Shown piece by piece: positions 44,127 through 55,570 of a DNA stretch of 64,000 nt (its first letter is position 1; each line of letters starts with the position of its first letter). The stretch is from Geosiphon pyriformis (taxonomy: Eukaryota > Glomeromycota > Glomeromycetes > Archaeosporales > Geosiphonaceae): assembly GCA_016748015.1 (NCBI GenBank), contig JAAOMT010000086.1, forward strand, positions 4,093 through 68,092. The letters are read 5' to 3'. Position numbers and translations under genes: made by a program. Below the pieces are notes generated by a model. That model did no database searches, was not told the DNA's origin, and worked only from the letters and a program-made list of their open reading frames with translations.

Positions 44127-44822
44127 AATGCATCATTCTCAAAACAGAGGTATTTTCAATTAATATAAACAATTATTTTCTAGATTAAAACATTCAAAAC
44201 ACCTTCTATACTTTCTATGAGTATTGAATTAAAAACTATCCAAATGCTATTCTGACTATTGGAAAACAAATCACTATAACTAATAACAGTAAAACACATA
44301 CTGTTATTAGACCAAAGAAAACTACTATCAGAAAAGAAAAAATTGGTAGCAAAATAGATAAATATCTATTAGAAAGTATAACAGCAGCTATATTCTCACT
44401 TTCTAGCACAATTGAAAAAACAATCCAAAAAATCTTGTTCATAGACAAAAATTTGTCATATGGAAGACAATTAGAACTCTATGATCACATTAGAAAAATT
44501 ATAAAAGATATGAAACTCATGAAGAAAACAACTTCAGAAATACAAACAGAAATTTTGGGCATTATATAATTAGATGTCTTAAGAGTTTTAACTATTGCTA
44601 AAAGAACCAAAACTCTAATACAAAGATTTGATTTTTTAGATACAAAACTTATTTTGTCTCAAGTATTATATATTCTATTCACAAAAGATTTCAACAAACT
44701 AGTTAGCTTTGAGTTAGATAAAACTCTTCAAATAGATTATATCATGAATAGCTTAATTTTGCCAGAGCTCAATTTCTTTGGAAAAAATGATATTATTGTT
44801 GAAATCTATACTTTTTATTAAT
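44127..44822 (+). pseudogene. E4 extra 3' ORF, function unknown
   Basis: A single frame of about 231 codons with only three stops runs between integrase and the 3' LTR: IILKTEVFSININNYFLD, NTFYTFYEY, NYPNAILTIGKQITITNN, IGSKIDKYLLESITAAIF, LSYGRQLELYDHIRKIIKD, SEIQTEILGII and LDVLRVLTIAKRTKTLIQRF. Length and place match the 3' ORFs of G1, G2 and B, and the LRVLTIAKRTKTLIQ segment could correspond to their conserved block, but residue identity is low. No membrane segment is visible. Confidence 0.5.
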
Positions 44823-44829
44823 TATTATA

Positions 44830-45457
44830 TGTATTAGCCACTGATGTCATATAATTAACCACTCTATTTTTAAATAGTGATCATTAAACTAATTATTGAC
44901 CTAGTTGTTGACTTGATTATTGACCACTTTTAATAGCTATATAAGTGATAAATCTTTTAGCTATAGAAAAACATGTAAGAATCAAAGAAAGAAAAAAAAT
45001 AAAATAACAACTTCATTTTAATTCTGTTTTTATTACTAAATTTTTTTTCCTTACTTTCAAGTATCTGAACATTTTAGAATAAAAAATTACTTGTTGGCAT
45101 TTATTTACTCTTTTATTAACTTGTATAATTGTAGTATTTGAAGATTATTAAATAAAATGTGACTAAAAAATACATTTAATATCTAATATTGAATTCTAAG
45201 AATGCTGACATGAGACATAGAATTATACCAGTGTGTGATCATTTGTTGACAGTATAAACTATTCTTTTATCTTTAGATTCTTTGGTTATCTATTAAAAAA
45301 ATATAACAACTGAGATATTTTATGAAACTAATCTCATATATTGAATTTAAACTCATTTAATTTGCTCTTTGATATTGAATTTCCTTCGATTTTTTTTATC
45401 ACCCTACAATTCTATTCTCTCTTGCTATTTATTAGCTTGTTATTCCAACCCATAACA
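44830..45457 (+). repeat. E4 3' LTR (LTR-D)
   Basis: The end CCCATAACA and the preceding 100 bp match 38371-38475. The start TGTATTAGCCACTGATG just after the 3' ORF stop is an estimate, since the left LTR is truncated. A degenerate further copy is at 59785-60230. Confidence 0.7.
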
Positions 45458-45722
45458 GTATTAAACTCTCATACCAATAATTTATTAACCACTACAGCCA
45501 CAAATAATCTATCAAATCTCATAAATTCAAACACTACTTTAAACTACTATATCAATTGAAAACCAAAAACTAAAGATTATGTACACTCAACAAAACTAAA
45601 GATTAGTAATAGTAATATACCAACCAATTTCCAGTTTATTAAGCCAGCCATCAAGATTATGTTTCAGAAATTTGGAAAATAAGTACATTTAAAACCCAAA
45701 TTCCCAGAATTATTTAAGTTTT

Positions 45723-46247
45723 TTGGTTACTCCAGAAAATATCCAATTTAACAACCTAGAAACTAGCAAACCACTTATCAATAACATTTTACTAGCAATT
45801 ATTATTAAAGATAAATTACTTGTTACCATATTTTTATTTGAATTAGAAGAGTTATTAATCACACCTCTATTCAGTAAAGTTACTTTCAATACTAAACCAA
45901 TTATTATCATGTATATTGACACTAAAGTTAATAACTACTTTATTAAGCTAATTTTAGATAGTGGCTTAGCAGGCAGTATAATCACAAGACAATTCATGGA
46001 CTAATTAGATTGTTAAATTAATCAAGTGGCTAGCACTAAAATTATTATTGCTAATGAAATAACAAAAACTTCAATTAGCAAAATTGATGATTTTCTGTTT
46101 GAAGTCAATAGTATTATTGCACCAATTAAGATTTTTATCATAGAAGCCACCCAATACCAAGCTCTTATTAGTAATAACTGGCTGTCCAAGACTAATATTG
46201 TTTTTGACTGGACCATTCAAAAGCTACAGTTTAGTCAAAATAGTTAA
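45723..46247 (+). pseudogene. E5 protease (active site kept)
   Basis: FELEELLITPLFSKVTFNTK and YFIKLILDSGLAGSIITRQF carry an intact Asp-Ser-Gly. After a stop at 46002 the frame resumes as KIIIANEITKTSISKIDDF, LFEVNSIIAPIKIFI and YQALISNNWLSKTNIVFDW, matching G1. The frame shows that this domain decayed less than its surroundings. Confidence 0.75.
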
Positions 46248-46439
46248 CAAACTTAGATATCAGTTACTTGTGGCCACTTTAAAACAACTACTACTACCCA
46301 ATTATAGCTATTGATAAAATTTAAAGAAAAAAAAAAACCTATTTGAAAAGTCTACCAAGTTTTATGGATTAACAATAACCACAACAAATTACTACCAATT
46401 TTTTCTTGGGATAACAAAAGAAAGAAAAAAGAAGAAAAC

Positions 46440-47340
46440 AAACCACCAGCCACCACCAACACAAACAAAACAGTAAACAATTGACATATACTGTACTCTA
46501 TAGACACCAAGAAAGAACTGCCATATATTTTACTTAGGTGTATTAATTGCAAAAAAAAGTTTTTATCTATAGAAGCTTGGATATTCCCAAACAAAAATTA
46601 CTGGATGCATATTTATTACTATTGTAAATCATGCCACAGAAAACACTATGACTACTTAAAAAGACAAAAAAAATAAGACAATAAACTATGTTTTATTTAC
46701 AAAAAAACATTGTTCAATAAAGAAATATAGAATAATATTCTTGAACAAAAAAAACATGTAATATATCATATTAATACATAATTCTTATTAGTAACTGGAT
46801 GAACTAAGAAACACTTTTTAATGCTATATAAAACTAAGCACACACATGCTTAAAAAGCTATTTACATAATAAAAACAAGATCTGAAAAATGGCAAGTGCC
46901 AAAGTTGAAGCTATTTTACCCAGTAAGATATTCACAATCAAAAACAACCCACTTAAATCTGTTAAAACCATTTTCATTTCCAATCTAGATATATTTCTTA
47001 ACATCCTGAATAATCCAGAGCAATTTCACAAACACTACCAAGATTTAGCACTTACTAAAAAAAAACAAAAGCAGCATTTAAAACAATTAAACACTAGATT
47101 TTATAGGCATTGTCTAATTCTAAGTAACTTTGAATATTATAATAATTATAATATTGTTTACAATTTACTATCATATATAATTTATTCAATTTCTGAAGAA
47201 AAACTAATTAGCAGCTATACAGCAAAATTGAAATCAAATTTTAATTGTCATTTAAACTTTAATAATAATAACAACAACAATTTTAATTCTATTTAAAATA
47301 GCAACAGTAATAATAATAATTCAAATTCTAAACAATATAT
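46440..47340 (+). pseudogene. E5 Cys-rich module and Asn-rich linker (broken)
   Basis: RCINCKKKFLSIEAWIFPN, HIYYYCKSCHRKHYDYLKRQ and LCFIYKKTLFNKEI match the paired-Cys part of the module, and NPEQFHKHYQDLALTKKKQK matches FQDYYQQLCLTRQEQEQ of G1. The following compact Cys cluster is reduced to RHCLILSNFEYYN. A run of Asn codons (about 47263-47330) then leads to the dUTPase-like domain. Confidence 0.6.
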
Positions 47341-47404
47341 TATACTTTCAGATCTTTCAAAAGAACAGAAACTAAAATAGTTTAGCAATAATGATAAAAA
47401 TATT

Positions 47405-47900
47405 ATGTTAAAACATGTGTATGATACTGATATAGAATTTGATTTCAAGTACCCAAAAAAAACTGCTATTAGATTAGAACCATATTTGCACACCAATATT
47501 AATTTAAAAATAACACTGAAAATTTCAGCAATTATAATAATACAATTAGTGTCTAGATTTAGTTTAGCAAAAAGAGGAATCAATATTAAAGAAGAAATAA
47601 TTAATGCAGAATATATAAAATATATTATTGCAATACTACAAAATAAATCAAAAAAAGCATATATTATTAAGCCAAATAAAAAAATAACATAGTCAATATT
47701 TCTATTTTTAATAAAAATAGCTTAGTTAATGCCAATAGAAACAAAAAAAAAGTTAAAAATTACTGCTAAAAGAATAAATAAATTTGAATCTACAGATAGA
47801 ATAGAGATACTAGTTAATATAATAGAAAAAAAAACTATTAATTAAGAAGAAATTATTTTTACTAATCAAATAATTTTTATTCTACTATATGACCAATATT
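47405..47900 (+). pseudogene. E5 dUTPase-like domain (broken)
   Basis: VYDTDIEFDFKYP is motif I, QLVSRFSLAKRGI motif II, EEIINAEYIKY motif III, PNKKIT*SIFLFLIKIA motif IV and AKRINKFEST a decayed motif V. The order and spacing match G1 and B. Key Asp and Gly residues of motifs III and V are lost. Confidence 0.7.
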
Positions 47901-48289
47901 TAGTAGTTATAGAAAGTAAAGTGAAGGGTCAGTTCCAAATTTTTGAAGCAAAACATCCTATTTGTAAATCAGAAAAGATTGTCATCACTAATTTTTATAT
48001 ACTAACCAAAAATTATAAACACATCAAAATTTCCATATACAATACAACTGAAGTCCCAATCAAAGTACTAAGTAGAACTATTATTAGATATTTAAGCACT
48101 AAAGTTAAGAACCAATTACCAATTACTATTCCAGATTTTTCACAATTTTATGGATATATAGATATTATTTCACAAATAATATACAAATGAAAAGAATGTT
48201 ATTTGTTACAACTAGAACAATTGGAGCAAATAAACTTAAAAAACTTAAATTCACTTTAAAGTATATAACTTAAGCTATTATTTAACAAT

Positions 48290-49490
48290 TTCACTAACAT
48301 TTTTGCCAGTAAAAACAAATTTAGCAGAACTAACATTATCTAATACCAAATTAAAGTTAGAGATACTATGCCAATAAAACAAAAAACATACCAAGTATCA
48401 CCTGCCAGCCATGAAATCATTTGTCAAGAAATCAACAAAATGTTGAACAATAAGTTAATTCAATCATCAATAAATCTATAGTTATTATTAGCAGTATTTG
48501 TTCAAAAAAAATAGAAAGATCTACATTTGTGTAAATTACAGAAAGCTCAATAGTATTACTCATGAAAACAGTTATTTAACTCCATGAATCCAGAAATTAT
48601 TTGATGCTTTTGAAGGAAAAAAATAGTTTTCAATATTAGATTTAAATAGTAATTACTGGCAAATAGTAATAAATCTAGCAGATAAAAAAAAATGCTATTT
48701 ACTATTAGAGAAAAGAATTTTGAATTCAATATTATGCCATTTGGCTTAACCAATGCTTTAGCCATCTTTTAATAACTAATAAAAATTGTTTACACTAAAT
48801 TATTATAAAAATTAGTAGTAGTTTATTTGAATAACATTAATGTATTTTCCGTAACATTTAATAATCATTATTATTATCTTTAACAAGTGTTTGAAAAATT
48901 AAGAAGAGCAAAACTAAAGTTGAATACTACCAAGTGTTTCTTTAAAAAAACAAAGCTCAAGTTTTTGGAATATTTCATAAGCAAAAATAGTATCAAAATG
49001 GATTCAGATAAAATTGAAATCATTAAAAACTTCTTAGTACTAACAAACTTAATAAAACTAAGAGCATTTTTGGAATTTGCTGGATATTATTACTGTTTTA
49101 TTCAAAATTTCTCCAAATTGGCTCAACTACTTTACTAACTTCAAGCTAAGAACATTAAATACAAATAGACCGAAATTCAACAAAAAGCTTTTGCTATCTT
49201 AAGAAGAAAGCTTATTTAAGCCCTAGTATTAATTTATTCAGATTATAGCAAACCATTTATCATTATTACCAATGTATTAGGCCAAGCATTAAGAGCAGTG
49301 CTGTTGCAAAAAAAATCAGATAGATAAAAGCATTCAGTAATATATGCCAGTTGAAGTTTAAGTTTAGTTAAAAAGAACTATAAAACATTAACACTAAAAT
49401 ATTTAGCTATTTATTAGACTGTCATAAAATAAAAAAAATACTTAAGTTAGAAGTTTGATGTGTACACTAATTATAAGGAATTGATATCAA
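48290..49490 (+). pseudogene. E5 reverse transcriptase and RNase H (broken)
   Basis: YQVSPASHEIICQEINKMLN, FEFNIMPFGLTNALAIF, VVVYLNNINVFSVTFNNH (YLDD now YLNN), LKLNTTKCFFKKTKLKFLEY and KLRAFLEFAGYYYCFIQNF are gypsy RT blocks. RNase H remnants are KPFIIITNVLGQALRAVLLQ and VIYAS*SLSLVKKNY, followed by FDVYTNYKELISIQ. Many stops. Confidence 0.75.
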
Positions 49491-49639
49491 TTCAAAAGCA
49501 AAAATTATCATACAAAATAGAAAATAGAACTTTTACTATTTAATTATACAGTATATCATAAAAAGAGAAAAAAACAGAAATACTAATGATTTATCACAAA
49601 TAAAACAAATTTAAAACATTTTAACTCAAAAATATAACA

Positions 49640-50812
49640 AAAAATAAACACACAAAAATATCAACAATTTCAACATTATATTAATACTTAATAGTTTAAG
49701 GAAACATTAACTTAAAAAAAACAAAACCACATAAAATAACAATCAAAATATTTTATCACTTACTAAAATATACTATATTAAAAAAACAAAAAAGATTCAG
49801 ATTAACAATTCAAAGTAATTAAAAATTAGAAAAAGAAACAATATTGTTCAATATGTACTTAAATCTAATAGCAGAATATTTTTATAAAGAAGCAATCATA
49901 AAAAGAACCAGAAAAAGATATTATTAAACATTTATGTATTTAAATATCATCCAATATTTTTAAAGTTGTGATACTTGTCAAGAAAAAGAAGAAAAAAAAT
50001 CTAGTGGACCATTAAGACCAATCAAAATAAGTTAATCATTTGATTAAATTGGAATTGATTTAGTTAAATCATTAACAATAATCAACAAAAGCAACTAATA
50101 TATAATAGTAGCTATTAACTATCTTATAAAATAGCCAGAAATTAAAACAATTTAAAAAGCAGATGCAAAATTTATTGCTAAATTCATACATTAAAATTTG
50201 ATTTATTGACACAAATGTCTAAAAAAATTGTTATCAGACCAAGATATTCACTTTATAAACAAAACATTAGCAGAATTAAATTAGAAATTTGGATTTAAAA
50301 AATCATTATTATTATTATATTATTTACAAACCAATGGCTTAGTTAAAAAATTCAACAAAATATTGTGTAAAGTAATAGCCAAGATCAATTAAAAAAATCA
50401 AGACAAATAAAATTTGTTCATATTATTGGTATTATTTGCTTATTAAACAATAAAACAAGATATTACACAAGCAATACCATTTGAACTAGTTTATAGTAGA
50501 ACTGCAGTATTACCAGTGAAAATAGAAGTTAATACATATTCAGTAAAACCAATAACAAAAGCAATTTTTAAGAAACATTACTAAAAAAAACATATGACTT
50601 AATAGAAACTCTAAAAAACAAGAAACAAAAAACAGCTAATAATATACAAAAAAAACAAAAAAAATAACATGATAACCAGCCAAATTCAGGATTGAAGACA
50701 AAGTACTTTTATATTATATTAAAACAGAAACATAATAGAATAGAAAGTTTGATCCCAAATAAGATAATTTATTTCACATTGAAAATATGCTAAAAAAAAA
50801 TTTGCTAAAGCA
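49640..50812 (+). pseudogene. E5 integrase (broken, 3' truncated)
   Basis: SCDTCQEKEEKKSSGPLRPI (zinc-binding CxxC), KLLSDQDIHFINKTLAELN (Asp kept), LQTNGLVKKFNKILCKVIA (Glu now Lys), IPFELVYSRTAVLPVKIEV and DKVLLYYIKTET follow the integrase order. The C-terminal part and everything up to the LTR are deleted at about 50812. Confidence 0.7.
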
Positions 50813-50963
50813 AACCAACAATTAAATCTCTGTTCATTATACAAAAAACTTTACCAAAATTTTTAGATTATGAAAATTCAGAAATTACTAATATTAACAG
50901 TTATTAAGCACTAAGTTACAGGTTTATTATTTGTTTTAACACTCCAAATAATTATCTGTAACA
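50813..50963 (+). repeat. LTR-C end fragment shared by E5 and E6
   Basis: ATCTCTGTTCATTATACAAA to ATTATCTGTAACA aligns with the last about 150 bp of the LTR-C solo copy. It is followed at once by a primer binding site, so it acts as the 5' LTR of E6, while E5 pol lies directly upstream. Confidence 0.8.
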
Positions 50964-50982
50964 TTTGGTGCTTTCTGTGAAG
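50964..50982 (+). promoter_or_regulatory. E6 primer binding site
   Basis: TTTGGTGCTTTCTGTGAAG directly follows the LTR-C end and resembles that of element B. Confidence 0.55.
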
Positions 50983-51069
50983 TTTAATCCAACAAAAAAC
51001 CAGCACCAATAGCAACTATTTAGATCCATATTGCTGTTAATAACAAAAACATCATTATTCAGAGTACTG

Positions 51070-52060
51070 TTTCAAAATAATAAAAAAAAGCCAAATTATT
51101 AAGAACCTATAGCAATTTCTTTAAAGGATTTAAAATCATGACTAACAATTCTATCAAGACTTCAATTACTGCTATATTAACCAAATTTCGAATTTACTAG
51201 TAATTAGACAAATACCAATTTGGAAAAAAAAACAGTAATCAGAAAAATAAGAATTAAAACCTGATTCCAAATAATTTGAAAGTTTAAACTCCAATTGTTC
51301 AAATTTTATCAAACTCAAACAATCTAAACTTAGCTTCTATTCTTTCAAAAAACTTATTTTCAATTATTTAAATTAATTTATCACCAGTAATACTAATTGC
51401 TGATTAGAAATAACCACAATTAAACAAAGAAACACAGAAGCAGTTATTACTTACTTGAGATGTTTCTATAAAAATTTGCACCAAATTCAAACAATTAATG
51501 TTAACTATTTTATAATACTGCAAATTTTAAATCAATTTATTTATTAATTGCACAGTAATCTGTTATAACAAGTATACAAATACTCTTTAAGATATAATTA
51601 CCCATACCAAAGATTTTAAATTGGCAGAATTTAAAGTTAACTATGCCCAAGTTATAAATTTAGTCATGAACAGATTATCTAAATTGAATTCTAAGCTAAA
51701 ACAATTTAGTAATTAGATCAACCAAAAATTAAAAAGATATTTAATTAATAATTTAGCAATTTATTAGTCTCTACAATATTATAAAATCAAAAAAATTCTA
51801 ATTGTTTCCACAATCAGTTATGTTTATTATTATCATCATTAAATCAATTATGACAACAGAAAACACATAATTGTTACTACTGTGGTAAACAAAAGCACCT
51901 AAAAATAGACTGTAGAACCAGATTAAATAACTAATAATTGGAAAATCAATATAAAAACCCTAATTACTGGTTTCAAACTCAGAATCAAGAACAATATTAA
52001 CATTAAACTCCATATTAACCAATAATACAATAATCTATATATGTATCTTTTATTTATTAA
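51070..52060 (+). pseudogene. E6 gag with intact CCHC motif (broken)
   Basis: FKLAEFKVNYAQVINLVMNR and LKQFSN*INQKLKRYLINNL correspond to FELAEKEANHSQIVN and the downstream helix in G1 gag. A knuckle CYYCGKQKHLKIDC (about 51868-51910) keeps all ligands. Earlier parts are full of stops. Confidence 0.65.
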
Positions 52061-52269
52061 ATTCTAGCATTAATAATATATTAATCACAATCACAAATAA
52101 TCTATTAGTTCTAACTAATTTAAACACCACCACAAAATTTAACTCAAATAACAACTGGAAATCAAAGACTGAAAATTATGTACACACAATAAAACTAAAG
52201 ATCAGTATAGTAATATATTAACTGATTTCCAGTTTATCAAATTAGTTATTAGAATTATGTCAGCAAAGT

Positions 52270-52860
52270 TTGAAAAATAAGTATATCTAAAACCCAAATT
52301 CTTAGAACTATTTAAGCCTCTTTGTTATCTTAGAAAACAATCTATCTAACAACTTGGAAAGCCCAAAAACACCACTTATCAACAATATTTTACCAGTAAC
52401 TATCACTAAAAACAAGTTATTAGCAGTCATATTTCTTTTGAATTAAAAAAGTTAACAACAATATCTCTATTCAGTAAAGTCACTCTCAATGCCAAACTTA
52501 TTATAGCCATATATACAGATGCCAAAATTAATAGCCAATTTATCAAGCTAATTTTTAATAGCAGGTCAGCAAGCAGCATTATTACATAACAACTCATAGA
52601 CCAAGTAGATTATTAAATTGATTACACTATTAGTGCCAAAATTATTACAGCTAATGGAGTAATCAAGACTCTTATTGGCAAAATTAATGACTTTTTTTTT
52701 AAAGTTAATAGTATTATTATATTCATCAAAGTTCTTGTGATAGGGCCACATAATATTAAGCTTTTATTGGTAATAATTGGCTGTTCAAGACTAATATTAT
52801 GCTCAACTAAAATATTCAAAAGCTATAGCTTAATCAAAATAATTAACATACTTAGATACC
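52270..52860 (+). pseudogene. E6 protease (active site lost)
   Basis: TLNAKLIIAIYTDAKINSQF and IKLIFNSRSASSIIT line up with the E5 protease KLILDSGLAGSIIT; Asp is now Asn and Ser-Gly is Ser-Arg. Later DCSAKIITANGVIKTLIGKI matches the usual following segment. Frame broken by stops. Confidence 0.6.
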
Positions 52861-53049
52861 AGTTATTTGCAGTTATTTTAAAACAAACTAATCACAATTA
52901 CTAATAAAATTTGAAAAAAAATAAACAAATCTATCTAAAAAGCCTATGTAGTCTTGTAAGCTAAGAATGACTACAACAAGCTACTATCAATACTTTCTTA
53001 GAATGACAAAAGAAAAAAAAAAAAGAGGACAAACCACAAAACATTACTA

Positions 53050-53636
53050 CCAAAGAAACAGTTAGCAGTTGGCATAAATTATTTTTATTTTAAATTCAAG
53101 TATTTTTGTTAATATTTTGAATAATCTAAAACAATTCTATAAACACTACCAAGATTTACTAAAAAAAAACAAAAGCATTATTTAGACTCTGTGAGCATTG
53201 CCTAATTCTATGTTACTTCAAATATTACAATAACTATAATGTTGTTTACAATTTACTATTGCATATAATCTATTTAATTCTTAAAGTAAAAAAACCAATT
53301 AACGAATGTATTTTAAAATTAGAATCAAAATTCAATTTTAATTTAGACTTCAATAATAACAACAATAATAGTTTTAACTTCATTCACAATAGCAACAACA
53401 GCAATAACAATTTAAACTTTGATTACAATCTTAAACAATATATTATGTTCTCAGATTTTTCAAAAAACAGAAATTTAAATAATTTAGTAATAATAATAAA
53501 GATATGATATACATGTACATAATATTAAAACAAGGTTTTATCTTAGATATTCAAAAAAACTGTCATTAAATTGGAACTTTATTTACACACCAGTATAGAA
53601 TTAGAAGATTTAGAAAATTTTGATGGAGCTTAATAT
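53050..53636 (+). pseudogene. E6 Cys-rich module end, dUTPase start and 3' ORF end fused by deletion
   Basis: REHCLILCYFKYYNNYN is the compact Cys cluster, followed by an Asn-rich linker (53350-53430) and FSKNRNLNNLVI. The dUTPase start is reduced to LYLHTSIELEDLENFDGA: the first eight residues match E5 (YLHTNIN) and the last six match the G1 3' ORF end. The junction is thus near 53605. Confidence 0.6.
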
Positions 53637-53652
53637 TAAAAAGAAAGAATAA
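53637..53652 (+). promoter_or_regulatory. E6 polypurine tract
   Basis: TAAAAAGAAAGAATAA abuts the LTR start, as GAAAAGAGGGGATAA does in G1. Confidence 0.55.
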
Positions 53653-54270
53653 TATTACTCAAGAAATTAAGAATTATAATAAGTAGATAAAATAGCCAAT
53701 TAGAAATAAACATAATAAAAAAAAATTCCAGGATTCCTTTTAAAGAATTGTAGAACCCCAGAATTCTAGAATTTCAAAATTTCTCTTAAAAAAATCAAAA
53801 AAATCTTGTATAATATAAATTATGTATATATAGCGAAAGTATTAGAAGCAGAATAAAGTAGTACAGATATTTCAGAACATTTTAAAAGATAGTTTTTTAT
53901 AACTTGAAATAATATCATATTAATATTAATAAAATTATTTATTGCCATTCAATCCATGTTATTATTACTTAATTAAAAAAATATTAAAGAATTCCACACT
54001 ATGAACACTCTATGTTAACAGAATCCAATATTTAACTATACTGGATCAATAGCTCTTAATTATGGCTATTGATAAAATACTAATTTTTTTTTTCTTATTT
54101 TCTTTTATTTTTTTTATTTTTCTTTTGTTTTATTTTTTTGTTGTTATTAATTGATTAAAAGAATTATGTGCTGAGTAATTTTGATGTTAAAGATAGTCAA
54201 CTAAAAGAAATTAAATATAAAAGTATTTGGTGAATTGAGAAAGTTTTTAATTAAATTATAAAATCAGATA
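53653..54270 (+). repeat. E6 3' LTR (LTR-C, truncated)
   Basis: It begins TATTACTCAAGAAATTAAG, which is TGTTACTCATAAAATATAG of the solo copy with a G-to-A at the second base, and aligns through AGCCAATTAGAA, ATTCCAGG, TATATATAGC and the T-rich TTTCTTTTGTT region. The last about 250 bp are missing. Confidence 0.75.
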
Positions 54271-54849
54271 AAATTTACAAAAAATAGTAAATTTCAGATT
54301 TTTTTGAGATAATTTTAAAAATTTTCAAATGAGTGTTTTTATCCAGTTGTAATAATTTTTATAAATTTAAATATTTTTTAATGGGTAAAGTTTTTTAGTT
54401 ATTCCAAAGTAATAGTTTAAAAATACTAAATTAAATAAGTTTTTATTTCAAATAAATAATTTTTTTTATGAATATTTAAATAATTCAAAATTAATAATTA
54501 TTTTATATTTAAAAATAGAGTAAATAAATTAAATAAATATGTTTTAAATTCTCTTAACTAATCAAACTATATATAATATTTTTTATAAACAAACAATTTT
54601 TCGTTTAAATTATTTATCTGTTTCAAACTATTTAATAGTTAGATATTAATAAAAAACAATTAATATTATTATTAAAATTTGAAAGTGCTTACTAATTTGG
54701 TCAAAAGTGTTTTTATTTGTATAATTAATACCAATAAAAAAATTCAGATCTGAAAAAAAGATACTTAAATCAAAAAAATTTTTGATCATTAAATATAAAT
54801 AAATGAAAATTTTATTACCTATTGAAAATATAAAGTTTAAGATTAATTG
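54271..54849. other. AT-rich intergenic DNA, nothing recognised
   Basis: Only A/T runs are visible, without a readable frame or repeat. It separates the retroelement block from host-type gene remnants. Confidence 0.5.
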
Positions 54850-55570
54850 ACTTTTATATCTTGTTGTATCATGTTAAAAATTTTTTATCTCTTCAGAATA
54901 AAGTTTTTTTTTACAGACAAATTTATTTAAGTTACAAATATTGTGAACAGCAATAACTCTTTGTTAAAGTTTTTTTGCAGTATTATAATATTGTGAATTA
55001 CATTGCCAATTTTTTTCAATTTTTTCTTAAATACACTGAAATATATGTTTCTGGATTGTAAGACACTTTTTTTTAATTACATTATGTAGTATATAAATAA
55101 AATCTGTATTATTTAAAGATCTTTTTCCTGATATAATTTTACATAAAATGATAGCAAAGCTGTATATATTGTTATACTTAGTATAAAAACTACTCTTGCA
55201 AATTTTAGGTGCAAGATATTTGAAAACATTATAAGTGTTTCAGATTGTAAAACATTATCTGCAAAATGACAGAGTTTAAAATCAGAAATAACAATTTTTA
55301 AGAGATTTGTTATCAAAACAAAAATATTTCCAGAATGTAAGTCTTCATGTATTAGTTCTAATTTATACATAAACTTTAACCCACCAGCAATTTGAAAAAA
55401 ATACGAAAAAACATGTCCTAATTAAAAATATCTTTGTTAGACTTAAGAAAAGCTTTAAAGTCTCCATGTTTCACAAATAATAAAATCATAATAAATTTAT
55501 TAGTTGTAAGATTTCTGGTTATTCCATAGTATTCAAAAATGTATTTACAAGTAGTACTTTAATAATGTGT
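54850..55570 (-). pseudogene. Protein kinase pseudogene (TKL-like), C-terminal part
   Basis: The minus strand reads ILWNNQKSYN and IYYDFIICETWRL, then FFQIAGGLKFMYKLELIHED, LHSGNIFV, ISDFKLCHFADN and, after a one-base shift, KYLAPKICKSSFYTKYNNIY and SFAIILCKIISGKRSL. These are kinase subdomains V to IX: HEDLHSGN (catalytic loop Asp and Asn kept), DFK in place of DFG, and APK in place of APE. The upstream half (ATP-binding loop) is missing or unreadable. Kinases with HRDLHSGN are greatly expanded in Glomeromycotina. It lies downstream of Sel1 repeats on the same strand. Confidence 0.75.

Larger units (their letters stand above)
38371..45457 (+). mobile_element. E4: Ty3/gypsy element of a different family, without dUTPase
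   Basis: Gag, protease, a short Cys motif, RT, RNase H, integrase and a 3' ORF follow in order on the plus strand, between a truncated left LTR ending at 38475 and a right LTR ending at 45457. Both LTRs end TTAGCTTGTTA...CCCATAACA. Gag and pol sequences differ clearly from G1, G2 and B, and no dUTPase motifs are found between protease and RT. Decay is heavy. E4 abuts E5 on the right and may have been inserted into it. Confidence 0.85.
45458..50812 (+). mobile_element. E5: gypsy element remnant of the dUTPase type (lacks gag and LTRs)
   Basis: From the E4 LTR edge onward the sequence aligns to the gag-protease spacer of E6 (for example CACAAATAATCTAT, then ATTATGTACAC, TTTCCAGTTTAT and AAAACCCAAATTC). 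It runs through protease, Cys-rich module, dUTPase-like domain, RT, RNase H and integrase, stopping inside the integrase C terminus where an LTR-C end fragment begins. Gag and the 5' LTR are absent, perhaps displaced by E4. Confidence 0.8.
50964..53652 (+). mobile_element. E6: LTR-C-family gypsy remnant with large internal deletion
   Basis: Internal sequence starts with the primer site TTTGGTGCTTTCTGTGAAG. Gag, protease, Cys-rich module and the start of the dUTPase-like domain follow; then, near 53600, the sequence jumps to the end of the 3' ORF (ENFDGA, as at the G1 3' ORF end) and a purine tract before LTR-C at 53653. RT, RNase H and integrase are missing. It would have been non-autonomous. 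Confidence 0.78.
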
